The translations under genes were made by a program, and so were the position numbers. From assembly GCF_016595275.2 (NCBI RefSeq), contig NZ_JAENIQ020000003.1, positions 1 through 64,000 of the forward strand: a stretch of 64,000 bases of DNA, read 5' to 3'. Position 1 is the first letter of the stretch; every line of letters begins with the position of its first letter. The notes beneath the pieces are model-generated. The model was given only the letters and a program-made list of their open reading frames with translations. It had not been told where the DNA came from and searched no databases. This document shows, piece after piece, positions 51,068 to 62,374 of this stretch. This DNA comes from Corynebacterium pygosceleis. Its GTDB lineage: Bacteria; Actinomycetota; Actinomycetes; Mycobacteriales; Mycobacteriaceae.

Positions 51068-54000
51068 GTGACCACCACGCACGCCGACACCAACGACATC
51101 ACCAGCTTCACCGCCGGTGAGACCCCGCTGCACCGGATTCCGCACCCCGGGATACTGTTCGCCGGACAGGCGTCACAGTGGGTCGAGGCGCTCGCCGACA
51201 GCGTGACGGACACGTCGACCGGCCGACTCCTCGATGAGCTTCTCGACGCCGCCTGGCACCGTTGCGCCCCGGTCGCCCGTGACATCTCGATCATCGTCCC
51301 CGGTGCCCGCGAACGTCTGCACTCCCTGATCGGCGGGGCGGCTCCGCACCGGCTGCCCATCGACCGGGAGCCCGCGGTCTCCGTCGCGGGTATCACGCTC
51401 GCGCAGATCGGTGCCCTCCACCAGCTCACCGACGCCGGGGTCGATCTCGGTTCCTGGCGCTTCGCCGGTCACTCCCAGGGCGGTATCGGAGTCGCCGCAG
51501 CCGGGGCCATCGCGGACGGGGACCGCTCCCGGCTCGTCGACGTGGTCGCCTTCGCTCTCGTCCTCGGGGCCGTGACCTCCGCCCGCGCACGGGAGCTCGG
51601 CCTCAGCCCGGACGAATCCTGCATGCTGAGTGTCCGCGGCTTCTGCCATGAGGGAATCGACGCCGCACTGGCCGACGTCACCGAATCCGGGGTGGAGGTC
51701 GCACTGTGCAACAGTCCCCGCCACTTCGTGCTCGCCGGAGGATCCGAGGGGCTGGCCCGCGTCCGGGCCACACTGACCGCCGCCGCTGAACGCCACAACG
51801 AGGGGATCGTGGACAAGAAACGGGGCGGTTCACTGATCGAGCCCGTGTTCAACGTCCTCGAGGTCGCGGCCCCCTTCCACCACTCGTCGATGGTTCCCGC
51901 CGTCGACCGCGCCGTGGCGCTGTCCACCCGGTGTGACCTGGGGGACGTCCCCGCGACCGATCTCGCCCGGTCGATCCTCGTCGACCACCACGACTGGGCC
52001 ACCGAACTCGCCGACTGTCTGGACAACTGCTCGCACCTGCTGGTCATCGATCCGGGCGGGGCACTGGACCGGATGACCCGCCCACTCCTGCAGGGTCGGG
52101 GAATCGCCGTCATCGACGCCTCCACCGTCGCCGAGCGTGACCGGCTGGCGACACCGGGCACCGAACTGCCGCAGGCCAGTGACTTCTCCCGTTTCGCCCC
52201 GAAGCTGCTGCATCTCTCCGACGGCTCGTTCAGCGTGGAGACGAAGTTCACCACCCTCACCGGCAACTCGCCGGTGATCCTCGCGGGCATGACGCCGACC
52301 ACCGTCGATCCGGGCATCGTCGCCGCCGCGGCGAACGCCGGATTCTGGGCGGAGATGGCCGGCGGCGGACAGTACTCCGAGGAGGTCTTCGCCAAGAACC
52401 GGGACGGACTCGTCGCGCAGCTCGACCAGGGCCGCTGCGCCCAGTTCAACTCGATGTTCTTCGACCGCTACATGTGGAACCTCCAGTTCGGGGCGCAGCG
52501 CATCGTCTCCCGGGCCCGCGCCACGGGTGTCTCGCTCAACGGCGTGACCATCTCCGCGGGCATCCCCGAGGTCGAGGAGGCCACCGAGCTCATCACCGGC
52601 CTCAACGCCGACGGATTCCCCTACGTCTGCTTCAAGCCCGGCACCGTGGAGCAGATCCGGGCCTGCCTCGCCATCGCGGAGGCCAACCCGGACACCCCGG
52701 TCATCATGCAGATCGAGGACGGGCACGCGGGTGGCCACCACTCCTGGGTCAACCTCGACGACCTGCTGCTGACCACCTACGCGGAGATCCGCGCCCACGA
52801 CAACGTCGTCGTCCTCGTCGGCGGCGGCATCGGCACCCCGGACAAGGCCGCGCAGTGGATCACCGGCTCCTGGGCGACCCGCCACGGCATGCCGGCCATG
52901 CCCGTCGACGGGGTCCTCGTCGGCACCGCGGCGATGACCACGAAGGAGGCCACCACCTCACCGCAGGTCAAGCAGCTCCTCGTCGACACACCCGGCGTCG
53001 ACCCGGATGACGCCGGCGGCTGGGTCGGCCGCGGGAGCTCCCGTGGCGGAGTGACCTCGGGTCTCTCCCACCTGCACGCCGACATGTACGAGGTGGACAA
53101 CTCCTCGGCCCGCTGCTCCCGACTGCTCAGCTCCCTGGACACCTCCTCCGACGAGGCCGTCGCCGCGCGCCGCGACGAGATCATCGCGGCCCTCGACGCC
53201 ACCGCGAAGCCCTACTTCGGTGAGGTCTCCGAGATGACCTACGCGCAGTGGCTGCGGCGCTTCGTCGAACTCGCCTGGCCCTGGACCGACCCGAGCTGGT
53301 CCGACCGCTTCCTCGACCTCGTCCACCGCATCGAGGCCCGCCTCGCGCCCGTCGACCACGGCGAGATCCCCACCCTGTTCCCCGACATCGACTCCATCAC
53401 CGACGGCCCCGCAGCCGTCGAGAAGCTGATCGCCCGCTACCCGGAGGCCACCGACACCATCGTCGGCGCCCGGGACGCCGCCTGGTTCATCGGGCTCAAC
53501 CGCAAGCACCACAAGCCCATGCCCTGGGTACCGGCCATCGACGCCGACATCGCCCGCTGGTGGGGACTGGACACACTCTGGCAGGCACACGACGAGCGCT
53601 ACGACGCCGACAAGGTCCGCTGCATCCCCGGACCGGTCTCCGTCGCGGGCATCGACCGCGTCGACGAACCCGTCGCGGAGCTCCTCGGCCGCTTCGAGGC
53701 CGCCTGCGTCGAGGAACTGCGGGAACACGACGCCCCGGTCCACGAGGTGTTCTCCCGACTGGCCTCCGCCGTCACCGAACGGGACTTCCTGCTGGCCGCC
53801 CCGCACATCGTGTGGCACGGTCACCTCATCGACAACCCCGCCCACGTCCTCGACCCCGAGGCCTTCGAACTCCTCGAACCCGACACGGACGGCGACCCGT
53901 GGACGATCCGGATCCTCTGCGACTCCTACTGGGACGGACTCGAGGGTGAGCACCCCTTCGTCATCGAGCACGTCGACATCCCCGTCCTGCTGGGGGAGCC

Positions 54001-57000
54001 CTGCGCCACCGGCGCCGTGCCGGTCGTCTCCCGGGAACACCTCCCCGACAGCGTCTACGCGCTGCTCGCCGGCGTGGCCGGCGTCGGGTCCACCTCGGCG
54101 GCCGGTGACGACATCACCGACCTGCCCCGCGTCCACGATGACGAGGGCTCGGTGTTCGGCGTCGTCCGCGACTCCTTCACCCTGCCCGCCCACCTGTTCA
54201 CCGCGCACACCGCGGTCACCGGCGCCGCACTCACCGGGGTACGCACCGCGCCCGGCACCGCAGACGCCCTCGTCGGGCCCTGCTGGCCCGCCATCTACAC
54301 CGCCCTCGGCTCCGGCAAACTCTCCGACGGCTACCCCGTCATCGAGGGTCTGCTCAACGCCGTGCACCTCGACCACTGCGTGGACCTCCGGGTCCCGCTC
54401 GCCGAACTGCGCGACGGCACCGACCGGCACATCGACGTCGAGGCCCGCACCCGCCCCTTCGACGAATCCGCATCGGGCCGCATCGTCACCGTGGACCTCG
54501 TCCTGCACCACGACGGTGACGTGATCGCCACGATGGTGGAACGCTTCGCCATCCGCGGCCGCGTCACCACCACCGACCCCGCACCGGCGGCACCCGAGTT
54601 CGGTGGCGTCGAGGCCGCGATCGACGACACCCCGCGCAGCTTCATCCGCCGCGCGACGGTCACCGCGCCGGGCGACATGACCCCCTTCGCCGTGGTGTCG
54701 GGTGACTACAACCCGATCCACACCTCCACCAACGCGGCCCGCCTCGTCGGCCTCGACGCACCGCTGGTGCACGGCATGTGGCTGTCGGCCACCGCCCAGC
54801 ACCTCGCCACCGCAGCGGAGCCCGGCAGCCGCCCGGCCCGACTGCTCGGCTGGACCTACTCCATGTACGGCATGGTGCAGCTCGATGACGTCGTGGAGAT
54901 CACCGTCGAGCGCGTCGGACGCAGCGGCCCGAACCCGGCCGTGGAGATCACCTGCCGTATCGACGGGGTCGTCGTCTCCCGCGGCCAGGCGCTCCTCGAG
55001 GCACCGACCACCGCCTACGTCTACCCCGGCCAGGGAATCCAGGCACAGGGCATGGCGAGCGCGGACCGCGCCGCCTCCGCGGCGTCCCGCGCCGTCTGGC
55101 GGCGGGCCGACGAACACACCCGCGCCGCGCTCGGGTTCTCCATCATCCAGGTCGTCGACGACAACCCCGTCGAGCTGAGGGTGGGGGAGACCGTCTACCG
55201 GCACCCGAAGGGTGTCCTCTACCTCACGCAGTTCACCCAGGTCGCTCTCGCCGTCGTCGCCTACGGTCAGACCGAGCGCCTGCGGCACGAGGGACTGCTC
55301 GTCCCCGGCTCGATGTACGCCGGGCACTCGCTGGGCGAGTACACCTCGCTCGCGTCGACGGCCGGGATCTTCGAGCTCGAGGGCGTCATCGACATCGTCT
55401 TCTCCCGCGGCTCGGCCATGCACTCCCTCGTCCCGCGCGACGACCGGGGCCGTTCCAACTACGGCCTCGGCGCGCTGCGGCCGAACCAGTTCGGCGTGGA
55501 CGACGACGGCGTGGTGGAGTACGTCCGCTCCATCGCGGAAGCCTCGGGCGAGTTCCTGGAGATCGTGAACTTCAACGTCGCAGGCCAGCAGTACGCCGTG
55601 GCCGGAACCCTCGCCGGGCTGAAGGCACTCGAGGCCGACGCCGCCGATCGTGCGGAGGCCGCGGGCGGACGTCGCGCGTTCATCCCGATCCCCGGCATCG
55701 ACGTCCCCTTCCACTCCTCGGTGCTGCGCCCCGGTGTCGCCGCGTTCGCGGAGAAGCTCGACGCCCTGCTGCCCACCGACCTCGACGTCGACGCCCTGGT
55801 CGACCGCTACATCCCGAACCTCGTCGCCCGCCCCTTCGAGCTGACCCGCGACTTCGCTGAGTCCATTCTCGCCGTCGTCCCCGCCGAGCCCCTGCGGGAG
55901 CTGCTCGGTGCGGACGGCGCGTTCGACAAGCTCGCCTCCGATGACCCGGCGGCACTCGCCCGGCGGCTGCTCATCGAGCTGCTGTCCTGGCAGTTCGCCT
56001 CCCCGGTCCGGTGGATCGAGACCCAGGCGCTGCTGCTCGGCGACCGGGGCGTGGAGCACGTCGTCGAGGTCGGCCTGGCGTCCTCCCCGACGCTGGCGAA
56101 CCTCATGGCCCGCACCCTCGAACTGCCGCAGTTCGCGACCGCGACCACGACGGTCCACAACCTGGAGCGCGACGAACCGGTGGTGTACCTGACCGATCAG
56201 CAGGACGCCCCCGCCACGGACACCGCCGACGAGGACCATGTCGACGCGGCCGCTGACGAACCCGCCGCCGTCGATCCCGGGACCGCGACCGCCACCCCGG
56301 ACCCCGTTCCCGCCACGGCGGAGATCGCGGCTACCCCCGCCACTCCCGCCCCCTCAGGTGGGCAGGCCGCGGGACCCGCGCCCGAACTGAACTTCACCGC
56401 GGCCGACGCGATCATCACCCTGTTCGCGGTGCAGAACAAGCTGCGCACCGAGCAGATCACCGGCACCGACACCACCGAGACACTGACCAACGGCGTCTCA
56501 TCGAGGCGGAACCAGCTGCTGATGGACATGGCCGCCGAACTCGGCGTCCCCACGATCGACGGTGCCGCCGAGGCGGACGTCACCACGCTGAAGTCCCGGG
56601 TGACCACCGCCGCCCCCGGCTACACGCCCTTCGGCCCGGTGCTCTCCGAACTGACCGGCGCCCGCCTGCGCACCCTCGCAGCGCAGGCGGGGTCCAAGGC
56701 GGCCCACATCGGCGACCGGGTCACCGGAACCTGGGGTCTGCCGACCAGCTGGGTCGCCCCCGTCGAGGTGGAACTCGTCCTCGGCACCCGCACCGAGGAA
56801 TCGGTGCGGGGCGGCGAGCTGGGTACCCTGCCCGGCGCGCAGCCGACGTCGACGGCCGACTTCGACACCCTCATCGATGCCGCCGTCCGTGCCGTCGCCG
56901 CGGCGAACGGCACCGAGGTCTCCCTCGGCGGCGGGTCGACCGGTGGTGGCGGGGGAGTGGTCGATTCCGCGGCCCTCGACGCCTACGCCGACACCGTCAC

Positions 57001-60000
57001 CGGACCGGACGGTGTCCTCGCGGAAACCGCCCGCACCATCCTCGACACCCTGGGGCTCACCCCGTCGCCCGAGGAGACCGACGGCGGTTCCGCGGACGGG
57101 GCCCTGCTCGAGGCCGTCGAGTCGGAGCTCGGCCCCCAGTGGCTGAAACTCGTCACCCCGGTGTTCGACGCGGAGCGGGCCGTGCTCTTCGACGACCGCT
57201 GGGCGATCGCCCGTGAGGAACTCGCCCGCATCGCCACCGGTGCCGACGCGGCCACCGACGACACCGTCACCATCGCCCGCTTCGCGGGTACCGGGGAGAC
57301 CGTGGCAGGTCAGGCCCGCTGGTGGTCGGAACGCACCGACGACGAGACCCGTCGCGGGGTGCTCGCCCGCATCGCCGAGGCCGCCACGGGCGATTCCACC
57401 CCCGAGTTCGACGGGGAGGTCGCGCTGGTCACCGGCGCGGCGCCCGGCTCCATCGCCGGTTCCGTCGTCGCCGGCCTGCTCGAGCGCGGAGCGACGGTCA
57501 TCATGACCGCCTCCCGCATCAGCCAGGCCCGCAAGGAGTACGCGCGCGGCCTCTACGCGGCGCACGCCACCGCCGGCGCCCGGCTCTGGCTCGTGCCCGC
57601 CAACATGTCCTCCTTCCGGGACGTCGATTCCCTGATCGACTGGATCGGCACCGAGGAGAAGGTCACCGTCGGGGAGAAGGTCACCGTGACCAAGCCCGCG
57701 CTCATCCCGACCCTCGCGTTCCCGTTCGCCGCACCGCGGGTCTCCGGGTCGCTCGCCGACGCCGGCGGCGCCGCAGAGAACCAGGCCCGCCTGCTGCTCT
57801 GGTCCGTCGAACGCACCATCGCCGGACTCGCCCGACTCGCGGCCACCGGCTCCGTCGGCACCCGCGCCCACGTCGTCCTGCCCGGCTCCCCGAACCGCGG
57901 CACCTTCGGCGGAGACGGGGCCTACGGCGAGGTCAAGGCAGCGTTCGACGCGATCCTCGCCAAGTGGCACTCCGAGACCGGCTGGCCCGAGCACATCAGC
58001 TTCGCCCAGGCCCGCATCGGCTGGGTGTCCGGCACCAACCTCATGGGCGGCAACGACCTGCTCGTGCCCGCCGCGGAGAAGGCAGGCATCCACGTCTACA
58101 CCCCCGACGAGATCACCGCCGACCTGCTCGGACTGGCCACCCCGGACGCCCGCCGCCGCGCGGCGGATGCCCCGATCGACGCCGACCTGACCGGTGGCCT
58201 CGCCGACTCCGAGGTGTCCCTGCCCGAACTCGCCCGCGGCATCGACCGCGACGCGCTGGCCGCGGCCGCGGCCGGCACCGACGATGCCGGGGACACAGGT
58301 GCCACGATCCGCGCCCTGCCCACCCCGGCCCGCCGCGCACAGCCGCAGCCCGTCGACATCGGCGAGGTGACCACCGACCTCGAGGACCTCATCGTCGTCG
58401 TCGGTGTCGGTGAGGTCTCGTCCTGGGGCTCCGGGCGCACCCGCACCGAGGCCGAGTACGGGATCCACCGCGACGGCAGCGTCGATCTCACCGCGGCCGG
58501 TGTCATGGAACTCGCCTGGATGATGGGTCTGATCACGTGGGCGGAGGACCCCACACCCGGCTGGTACGACGACTCCGGGGCCGCCGTCGCCGAGGAGGAC
58601 ATCCACGACCGCTTCCGCGACGAGGTCGTCGCCCGCTCCGGCATCCGCACCTTCGTCGACGACTTCACCCTCGTCGACCAGGGATCGATCGACCTCGCGA
58701 CCGTGTACCTCGACCGCGACATCGAATTCACCGTCGCGGGCGAATCCGAGGCCCGCGACTACCTCGACGCCGACCCGGCGACCACCCGGATCTGGCAGGG
58801 CGACGACGGCGAGTGGACGGTGCACAAGGCGAAGGGCGCCCGCGCCTCGATCCCGCGCAGGGCGTGCCTCACACGTACCGTCGGCGGCCAGATGCCCACC
58901 GGCTTCGACCCCGCCCACTGGGGCATCCCCGCCTCCATGATCGACGGTCTCGACCGGATCGCCTGCTGGAACCTCGTCACCGCCGTGGACGCGTTCCTCG
59001 CCAGCGGCTTCACCCCGGCGGAACTGCTCACCGCCGTGCACCCCGGTGACGTCGCCTGCACCCAGGGCACCGGCATCGGCGGCATGGAGTCCCTGCACAA
59101 GGTGTTCGTCTCCCGCTTCCTCGGTGAGGACCGCCCCAGCGACATCCTGCAGGAGGCCCTGCCCAACGTCGTCGCCGCACACGTCATGCAGTCCTGGGTC
59201 GGCGGCTACGGCGCGATGATCCACCCCGTCGCCGCCTGCGCCACCGCCGCGGTCTCCCTGGAAGAGGGCGTGGACAAGATCCGGGTCGGGAAGGCGGAGG
59301 TCGTGGTCACCGGCGGCATCGACGACATCAGCGTCGAATCGCTCACCGGCTTCGGCGACATGAACGCCACCGCCCGCTCGCAGGCGATGGCCGACAAGGG
59401 AATCGACGAGCGCTTCTACTCCCGCGCCAACGACCGTCGCCGCGGCGGCTTCGTCGAGGCCGAGGGCGGCGGCACCGTCATCATCGCCCGCGGCGATGTC
59501 GCGGCGAAGCTCGGCCTGCCCGTGCTCGCCGTCGTCGCCCACGCCCAGAGCTACGCCGACGGTGCACACACCTCGATCCCCGCCCCGGGCCTCGGTGCCC
59601 TGGGCGCGGCGCGCGGCGGGGAACGCTCCGCCCTGGCCCGCAACCTGAAGGGCCTGGGCCTCACCCCGGACGACGTCCGCGTGGTGTCCAAGCACGACAC
59701 CTCCACCAACGCGAACGACCCCAACGAGTCCGAGCTGCACTCGCAGCTGTGGACGACTGTCGGCCGCGGCACGGACAACCCCATGTTCGTGGTCTCCCAG
59801 AAGACGCTCACCGGTCACGCCAAGGGCGGTGCCGCTCTCTTCCAGATCGGCGGCCTGACCCACATCCTCGCCACCGGTGAGCTGCCCGCCAACGCCGCCC
59901 TCGACTGCGTCGATCCCGCGATCGCACCGAAGGCCACGAACCTCGTGTGGCTGCGGGAACCGCTCGACCTCGGGGTCGGGGGAGTGAAGGCCGGCGTACT

Positions 60001-60295
60001 CACCTCGCTCGGGTTCGGGCACGTCTCGGCGGTCGTGGTGCTCGCACACCCGACCTGCTTCGAGAAGGCCCTGGCGAACGCCGGCCACGACGTCGACGAA
60101 TGGCGGCGGCGGGCCAGCGCCCGACTGCAGGCCGGTGTCCGCAGGCTGGAGGCCGGCATGATCGGCCGCGCACCGCTCTATGAGGTGCCCGTCGGACGCA
60201 GGCTCCCCGAGAAAGGCGGACACGAGGCGGAGATCAACCTGATCCTCGACCCCGATGTCCGGCTGGGGGAGGACGGCGTGTTCCCGCGGGCCTGA
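51068..60295 (+). CDS. fas: Type I fatty acid synthase
   Basis: A 3075-aa multifunctional enzyme making fatty acyl-CoA. Domains in order: acetyltransferase with GHSQGG near 134; enoyl reductase TIM barrel about 390-900 (GGHHSW); dehydratase hot-dog with GDYNPIHT near 1215 and LVHGMW; malonyl/palmitoyl transferase with GHSLGE near 1418; an Ala/Pro-rich linker 1720-1770; ACP with GVSSRRNQLL near 1808; ketoreductase from VTGAAPGSIAGS near 2120; and ketosynthase with Cys in AACATAAVSLEEG near 2720. GTG 51068 follows GAGGAG. Corynebacteria often carry two such genes; only one is in this window. Confidence 0.97.
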   Translation: MTTTHADTNDITSFTAGETPLHRIPHPGILFAGQASQWVEALADSVTDTSTGRLLDELLDAAWHRCAPVARDISIIVPGARERLHSLIGGAAPHRLPIDREPAVSVAGITLAQIGALHQLTDAGVDLGSWRFAGHSQGGIGVAAAGAIADGDRSRLVDVVAFALVLGAVTSARARELGLSPDESCMLSVRGFCHEGIDAALADVTESGVEVALCNSPRHFVLAGGSEGLARVRATLTAAAERHNEGIVDKKRGGSLIEPVFNVLEVAAPFHHSSMVPAVDRAVALSTRCDLGDVPATDLARSILVDHHDWATELADCLDNCSHLLVIDPGGALDRMTRPLLQGRGIAVIDASTVAERDRLATPGTELPQASDFSRFAPKLLHLSDGSFSVETKFTTLTGNSPVILAGMTPTTVDPGIVAAAANAGFWAEMAGGGQYSEEVFAKNRDGLVAQLDQGRCAQFNSMFFDRYMWNLQFGAQRIVSRARATGVSLNGVTISAGIPEVEEATELITGLNADGFPYVCFKPGTVEQIRACLAIAEANPDTPVIMQIEDGHAGGHHSWVNLDDLLLTTYAEIRAHDNVVVLVGGGIGTPDKAAQWITGSWATRHGMPAMPVDGVLVGTAAMTTKEATTSPQVKQLLVDTPGVDPDDAGGWVGRGSSRGGVTSGLSHLHADMYEVDNSSARCSRLLSSLDTSSDEAVAARRDEIIAALDATAKPYFGEVSEMTYAQWLRRFVELAWPWTDPSWSDRFLDLVHRIEARLAPVDHGEIPTLFPDIDSITDGPAAVEKLIARYPEATDTIVGARDAAWFIGLNRKHHKPMPWVPAIDADIARWWGLDTLWQAHDERYDADKVRCIPGPVSVAGIDRVDEPVAELLGRFEAACVEELREHDAPVHEVFSRLASAVTERDFLLAAPHIVWHGHLIDNPAHVLDPEAFELLEPDTDGDPWTIRILCDSYWDGLEGEHPFVIEHVDIPVLLGEPCATGAVPVVSREHLPDSVYALLAGVAGVGSTSAAGDDITDLPRVHDDEGSVFGVVRDSFTLPAHLFTAHTAVTGAALTGVRTAPGTADALVGPCWPAIYTALGSGKLSDGYPVIEGLLNAVHLDHCVDLRVPLAELRDGTDRHIDVEARTRPFDESASGRIVTVDLVLHHDGDVIATMVERFAIRGRVTTTDPAPAAPEFGGVEAAIDDTPRSFIRRATVTAPGDMTPFAVVSGDYNPIHTSTNAARLVGLDAPLVHGMWLSATAQHLATAAEPGSRPARLLGWTYSMYGMVQLDDVVEITVERVGRSGPNPAVEITCRIDGVVVSRGQALLEAPTTAYVYPGQGIQAQGMASADRAASAASRAVWRRADEHTRAALGFSIIQVVDDNPVELRVGETVYRHPKGVLYLTQFTQVALAVVAYGQTERLRHEGLLVPGSMYAGHSLGEYTSLASTAGIFELEGVIDIVFSRGSAMHSLVPRDDRGRSNYGLGALRPNQFGVDDDGVVEYVRSIAEASGEFLEIVNFNVAGQQYAVAGTLAGLKALEADAADRAEAAGGRRAFIPIPGIDVPFHSSVLRPGVAAFAEKLDALLPTDLDVDALVDRYIPNLVARPFELTRDFAESILAVVPAEPLRELLGADGAFDKLASDDPAALARRLLIELLSWQFASPVRWIETQALLLGDRGVEHVVEVGLASSPTLANLMARTLELPQFATATTTVHNLERDEPVVYLTDQQDAPATDTADEDHVDAAADEPAAVDPGTATATPDPVPATAEIAATPATPAPSGGQAAGPAPELNFTAADAIITLFAVQNKLRTEQITGTDTTETLTNGVSSRRNQLLMDMAAELGVPTIDGAAEADVTTLKSRVTTAAPGYTPFGPVLSELTGARLRTLAAQAGSKAAHIGDRVTGTWGLPTSWVAPVEVELVLGTRTEESVRGGELGTLPGAQPTSTADFDTLIDAAVRAVAAANGTEVSLGGGSTGGGGGVVDSAALDAYADTVTGPDGVLAETARTILDTLGLTPSPEETDGGSADGALLEAVESELGPQWLKLVTPVFDAERAVLFDDRWAIAREELARIATGADAATDDTVTIARFAGTGETVAGQARWWSERTDDETRRGVLARIAEAATGDSTPEFDGEVALVTGAAPGSIAGSVVAGLLERGATVIMTASRISQARKEYARGLYAAHATAGARLWLVPANMSSFRDVDSLIDWIGTEEKVTVGEKVTVTKPALIPTLAFPFAAPRVSGSLADAGGAAENQARLLLWSVERTIAGLARLAATGSVGTRAHVVLPGSPNRGTFGGDGAYGEVKAAFDAILAKWHSETGWPEHISFAQARIGWVSGTNLMGGNDLLVPAAEKAGIHVYTPDEITADLLGLATPDARRRAADAPIDADLTGGLADSEVSLPELARGIDRDALAAAAAGTDDAGDTGATIRALPTPARRAQPQPVDIGEVTTDLEDLIVVVGVGEVSSWGSGRTRTEAEYGIHRDGSVDLTAAGVMELAWMMGLITWAEDPTPGWYDDSGAAVAEEDIHDRFRDEVVARSGIRTFVDDFTLVDQGSIDLATVYLDRDIEFTVAGESEARDYLDADPATTRIWQGDDGEWTVHKAKGARASIPRRACLTRTVGGQMPTGFDPAHWGIPASMIDGLDRIACWNLVTAVDAFLASGFTPAELLTAVHPGDVACTQGTGIGGMESLHKVFVSRFLGEDRPSDILQEALPNVVAAHVMQSWVGGYGAMIHPVAACATAAVSLEEGVDKIRVGKAEVVVTGGIDDISVESLTGFGDMNATARSQAMADKGIDERFYSRANDRRRGGFVEAEGGGTVIIARGDVAAKLGLPVLAVVAHAQSYADGAHTSIPAPGLGALGAARGGERSALARNLKGLGLTPDDVRVVSKHDTSTNANDPNESELHSQLWTTVGRGTDNPMFVVSQKTLTGHAKGGAALFQIGGLTHILATGELPANAALDCVDPAIAPKATNLVWLREPLDLGVGGVKAGVLTSLGFGHVSAVVVLAHPTCFEKALANAGHDVDEWRRRASARLQAGVRRLEAGMIGRAPLYEVPVGRRLPEKGGHEAEINLILDPDVRLGEDGVFPRA

Positions 60296-60318
60296 CGACG
60301 GGACACGTGATGTGATTC

Positions 60319-60352
60319 GAGGGCCCGGCCGCGGGGACGTGGCCGGGCCCTC
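60319..60352 (+). terminator. Terminator of fas
   Basis: A 12-bp perfect stem GAGGGCCCGGCC/GGCCGGGCCCTC with a 10-nt loop, 23 nt after the fas stop. Confidence 0.75.
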
Positions 60353-60378
60353 CATATCCCGGTCCGCGCAGACGAGAC

Positions 60379-60415
60379 GACGCCCCCTCCGGCGGTACTT
60401 GCCGGAGGGGGCGTC
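60379..60415 (-). terminator. Terminator of pgi
   Basis: A 15-bp perfect stem (60379-60393 with 60401-60415) and 7-nt loop, downstream of pgi on the minus strand. It is separate from the fas hairpin. Confidence 0.75.
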
Positions 60416-60454
60416 TCCGTCAGTCCCCGTCAGGGGTCCATCGGTGCATCGCCG

Positions 60455-62095
60455 CTACCTGTTCGAGCGGTACCAGCCGATCAGTGCATCGGTCGAGGAA
60501 TCCCCGGATTCGGGCTTCTCGGCGCCGGTAACGGCGGGGAGAAGGTCACCGGCCTGCTTTTTGCCGAGCTCGACGCCCCACTGGTCGAAGCTGTTGATGT
60601 CCCAGATGACGCCCTGGGTGAAGGTGATGTGTTCGTAGAGCGCGATGAGGGAGCCGAGGACGTAGGGGGTGAGTTCCTCGGCGAGAATCGTCGTCGAGGG
60701 ACGGTTGCCGGGCATCACCTTGTGGGTGACCAGGTGCTCCGGCACGCCCTCTGCCGCGATCTCCTCCCTGGTTTTGCCGAACGCCAGGACCTTGGACTGG
60801 GCGAAGAAGTTGCTCATCAACAGGTCGTGCATGCTGCCCGTGCCGTCGGCGGTGGGCAGATCCCGCTTCGGGCGGGCGAAACCGATGAAATCGGCCGGGA
60901 CCATGCGGGTCCCCTGGTGCATGAGCTGGTAGAAGGCGTGCTGTCCGTTGGTTCCGGGCTCACCCCAGTAGATCTCGCCCGTGGGGCAGTTCACCGCTGA
61001 TCCGTCGACCCGGACGGACTTGCCGTTGGACTCCATCGTCAACTGCTGGAGGTAGGCCGGGAACCGGGACATGTCCTCCGAGTAGGGTAGCACAGCGTGT
61101 GTGCCCGCGCGGTGGAAGTCGCCGTACCAGACACCGAACAGCCCCATCAGCGCCGGGATGTTCTCGCGGACGGGTGCGGTGCGGAAATGGACGTCCATGT
61201 CGTGGAAGCCCTGGAGGAAGCGCATGAAGTCCTGCGGGCCGATGACCGCCATGAGGGACAGCCCGATGGCGGAGTCCACGGAGTACCGGCCGCCGACCCA
61301 GTCCCAGAACCCGAACATGTTGTTCGTGTCGATGCCGAATTCCGCGACCTTCTCCGCATTGGTGGACACGGCGACGAAATGCTTGGCGACCGCCGACCCG
61401 TCGCCGTCGAAGGCTTCGAGCAGCCAGCGTTTCGCGGCGTGTGCGTTGGCCAGTGTCTCCTGGGTGGTGAACGTCTTGGACGCGACGATGAACAGGGTTG
61501 AACCTGGGTCGAGGTCTTCGAGGGTTGCGCTCATGTCGGCGGGGTCGACGTTGGAGACGAACTTCGCGTCGATGCCTGCGGTCGCGTAGGAACGAAGCGC
61601 CTTCACGGCCATCGCGGGGCCGAGATCGGAACCACCGATACCGATGTTGACCACGGTCTTGATGGTGTGACCGGTGTGCCCGAGCCAGTCACCGGACCGC
61701 AGTGCGTGGCAGAAGTCCCGCATACGTCCCAGGACCTCGTGGACGTCGGCGGCGATGTCCTGTCCGTCGACGGTGAGTTCATCTTCGACGGGCATGCGCA
61801 GGGCGGTGTGGAGGACGGCCCGGTCCTCGGTGTTGTTGATGTGTTCGCCGGTGAACATCGCCTCCGTGCGTCCCTTGAGGTCGGCGGCGTCGGCGAGGTC
61901 CACCAGGAGATCGAGGGTCTCGTCGGAGACGAGGTTCTTCGACAGGTCGACACGCAACCCGGCGGCGTCGATCGTGTAACGCTCCGCCCGGTCGGGGGTT
62001 TCGCTGAACAGGCTCCGGAGCGTGGTTCCGGCGAAGTGCCGGTAGTGCTCCGCGAGCGCCTTCCACTGCGGGGTGGTGGTGATGTCGTTGGCCAT
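60455..62095 (-). CDS. pgi: Glucose-6-phosphate isomerase
   Basis: A 546-aa glycolytic enzyme interconverting glucose-6-phosphate and fructose-6-phosphate. The first SIS domain holds [20 protein letters not shown] near 150. The second has [17 protein letters not shown] near 268 and [20 protein letters not shown] near 378, which contains the catalytic Glu and His. The C-terminal [14 protein letters not shown] is the family signature. AAGGAG at ideal spacing fixes the ATG at 62095. It is convergent with fas and divergent from gabD. Confidence 0.97.
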   Translation of the reverse strand: MANDITTTPQWKALAEHYRHFAGTTLRSLFSETPDRAERYTIDAAGLRVDLSKNLVSDETLDLLVDLADAADLKGRTEAMFTGEHINNTEDRAVLHTALRMPVEDELTVDGQDIAADVHEVLGRMRDFCHALRSGDWLGHTGHTIKTVVNIGIGGSDLGPAMAVKALRSYATAGIDAKFVSNVDPADMSATLEDLDPGSTLFIVASKTFTTQETLANAHAAKRWLLEAFDGDGSAVAKHFVAVSTNAEKVAEFGIDTNNMFGFWDWVGGRYSVDSAIGLSLMAVIGPQDFMRFLQGFHDMDVHFRTAPVRENIPALMGLFGVWYGDFHRAGTHAVLPYSEDMSRFPAYLQQLTMESNGKSVRVDGSAVNCPTGEIYWGEPGTNGQHAFYQLMHQGTRMVPADFIGFARPKRDLPTADGTGSMHDLLMSNFFAQSKVLAFGKTREEIAAEGVPEHLVTHKVMPGNRPSTTILAEELTPYVLGSLIALYEHITFTQGVIWDINSFDQWGVELGKKQAGDLLPAVTGAEKPESGDSSTDALIGWYRSNR

Positions 62096-62362
62096 GGACG
62101 TCTCCTTACAAGGGATGTCGGTCGCCGGGACGGCGCGCGGATTCCGGCCGGGCTTGTGGCCCGGGGTCCGCGTACCGGTTCCGGTGTCGTCTTTACACCC
62201 CCACGTTAGCCGTTATCCCGCCGGTGGGCCGGGGCTGTGTCCCGGCTGAAGGAGTGCCGGACGCATCAGGGAAACCACCCTCTCTGTGGCGGGGGTGTCG
62301 GTGCTGTCGGTACTGCTACCCCGAGTCGGATGAGGGGTGTCGCACGCCGGTGGGAAAACGGG

Positions 62363-62374
62363 CATAGTGGGGGC
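62363..62374 (+). promoter_or_regulatory. -10-like box placed for a leaderless start
   Basis: CATAGT (62363-62368) lies 6 nt before the ATG at 62375. Confidence 0.4.

Noticed and set aside
52958..56239. Second long antisense open frame (1093 codons) under fas
   Set aside because: Same compositional artefact. No start signal or motif.
56498..60355. Minus-strand open frame of 1285 codons opposite fas
   Set aside because: It is Gly/Val/Asp-biased antisense of the FAS-I coding frame, has no domain, and lies wholly under an unmistakable gene.
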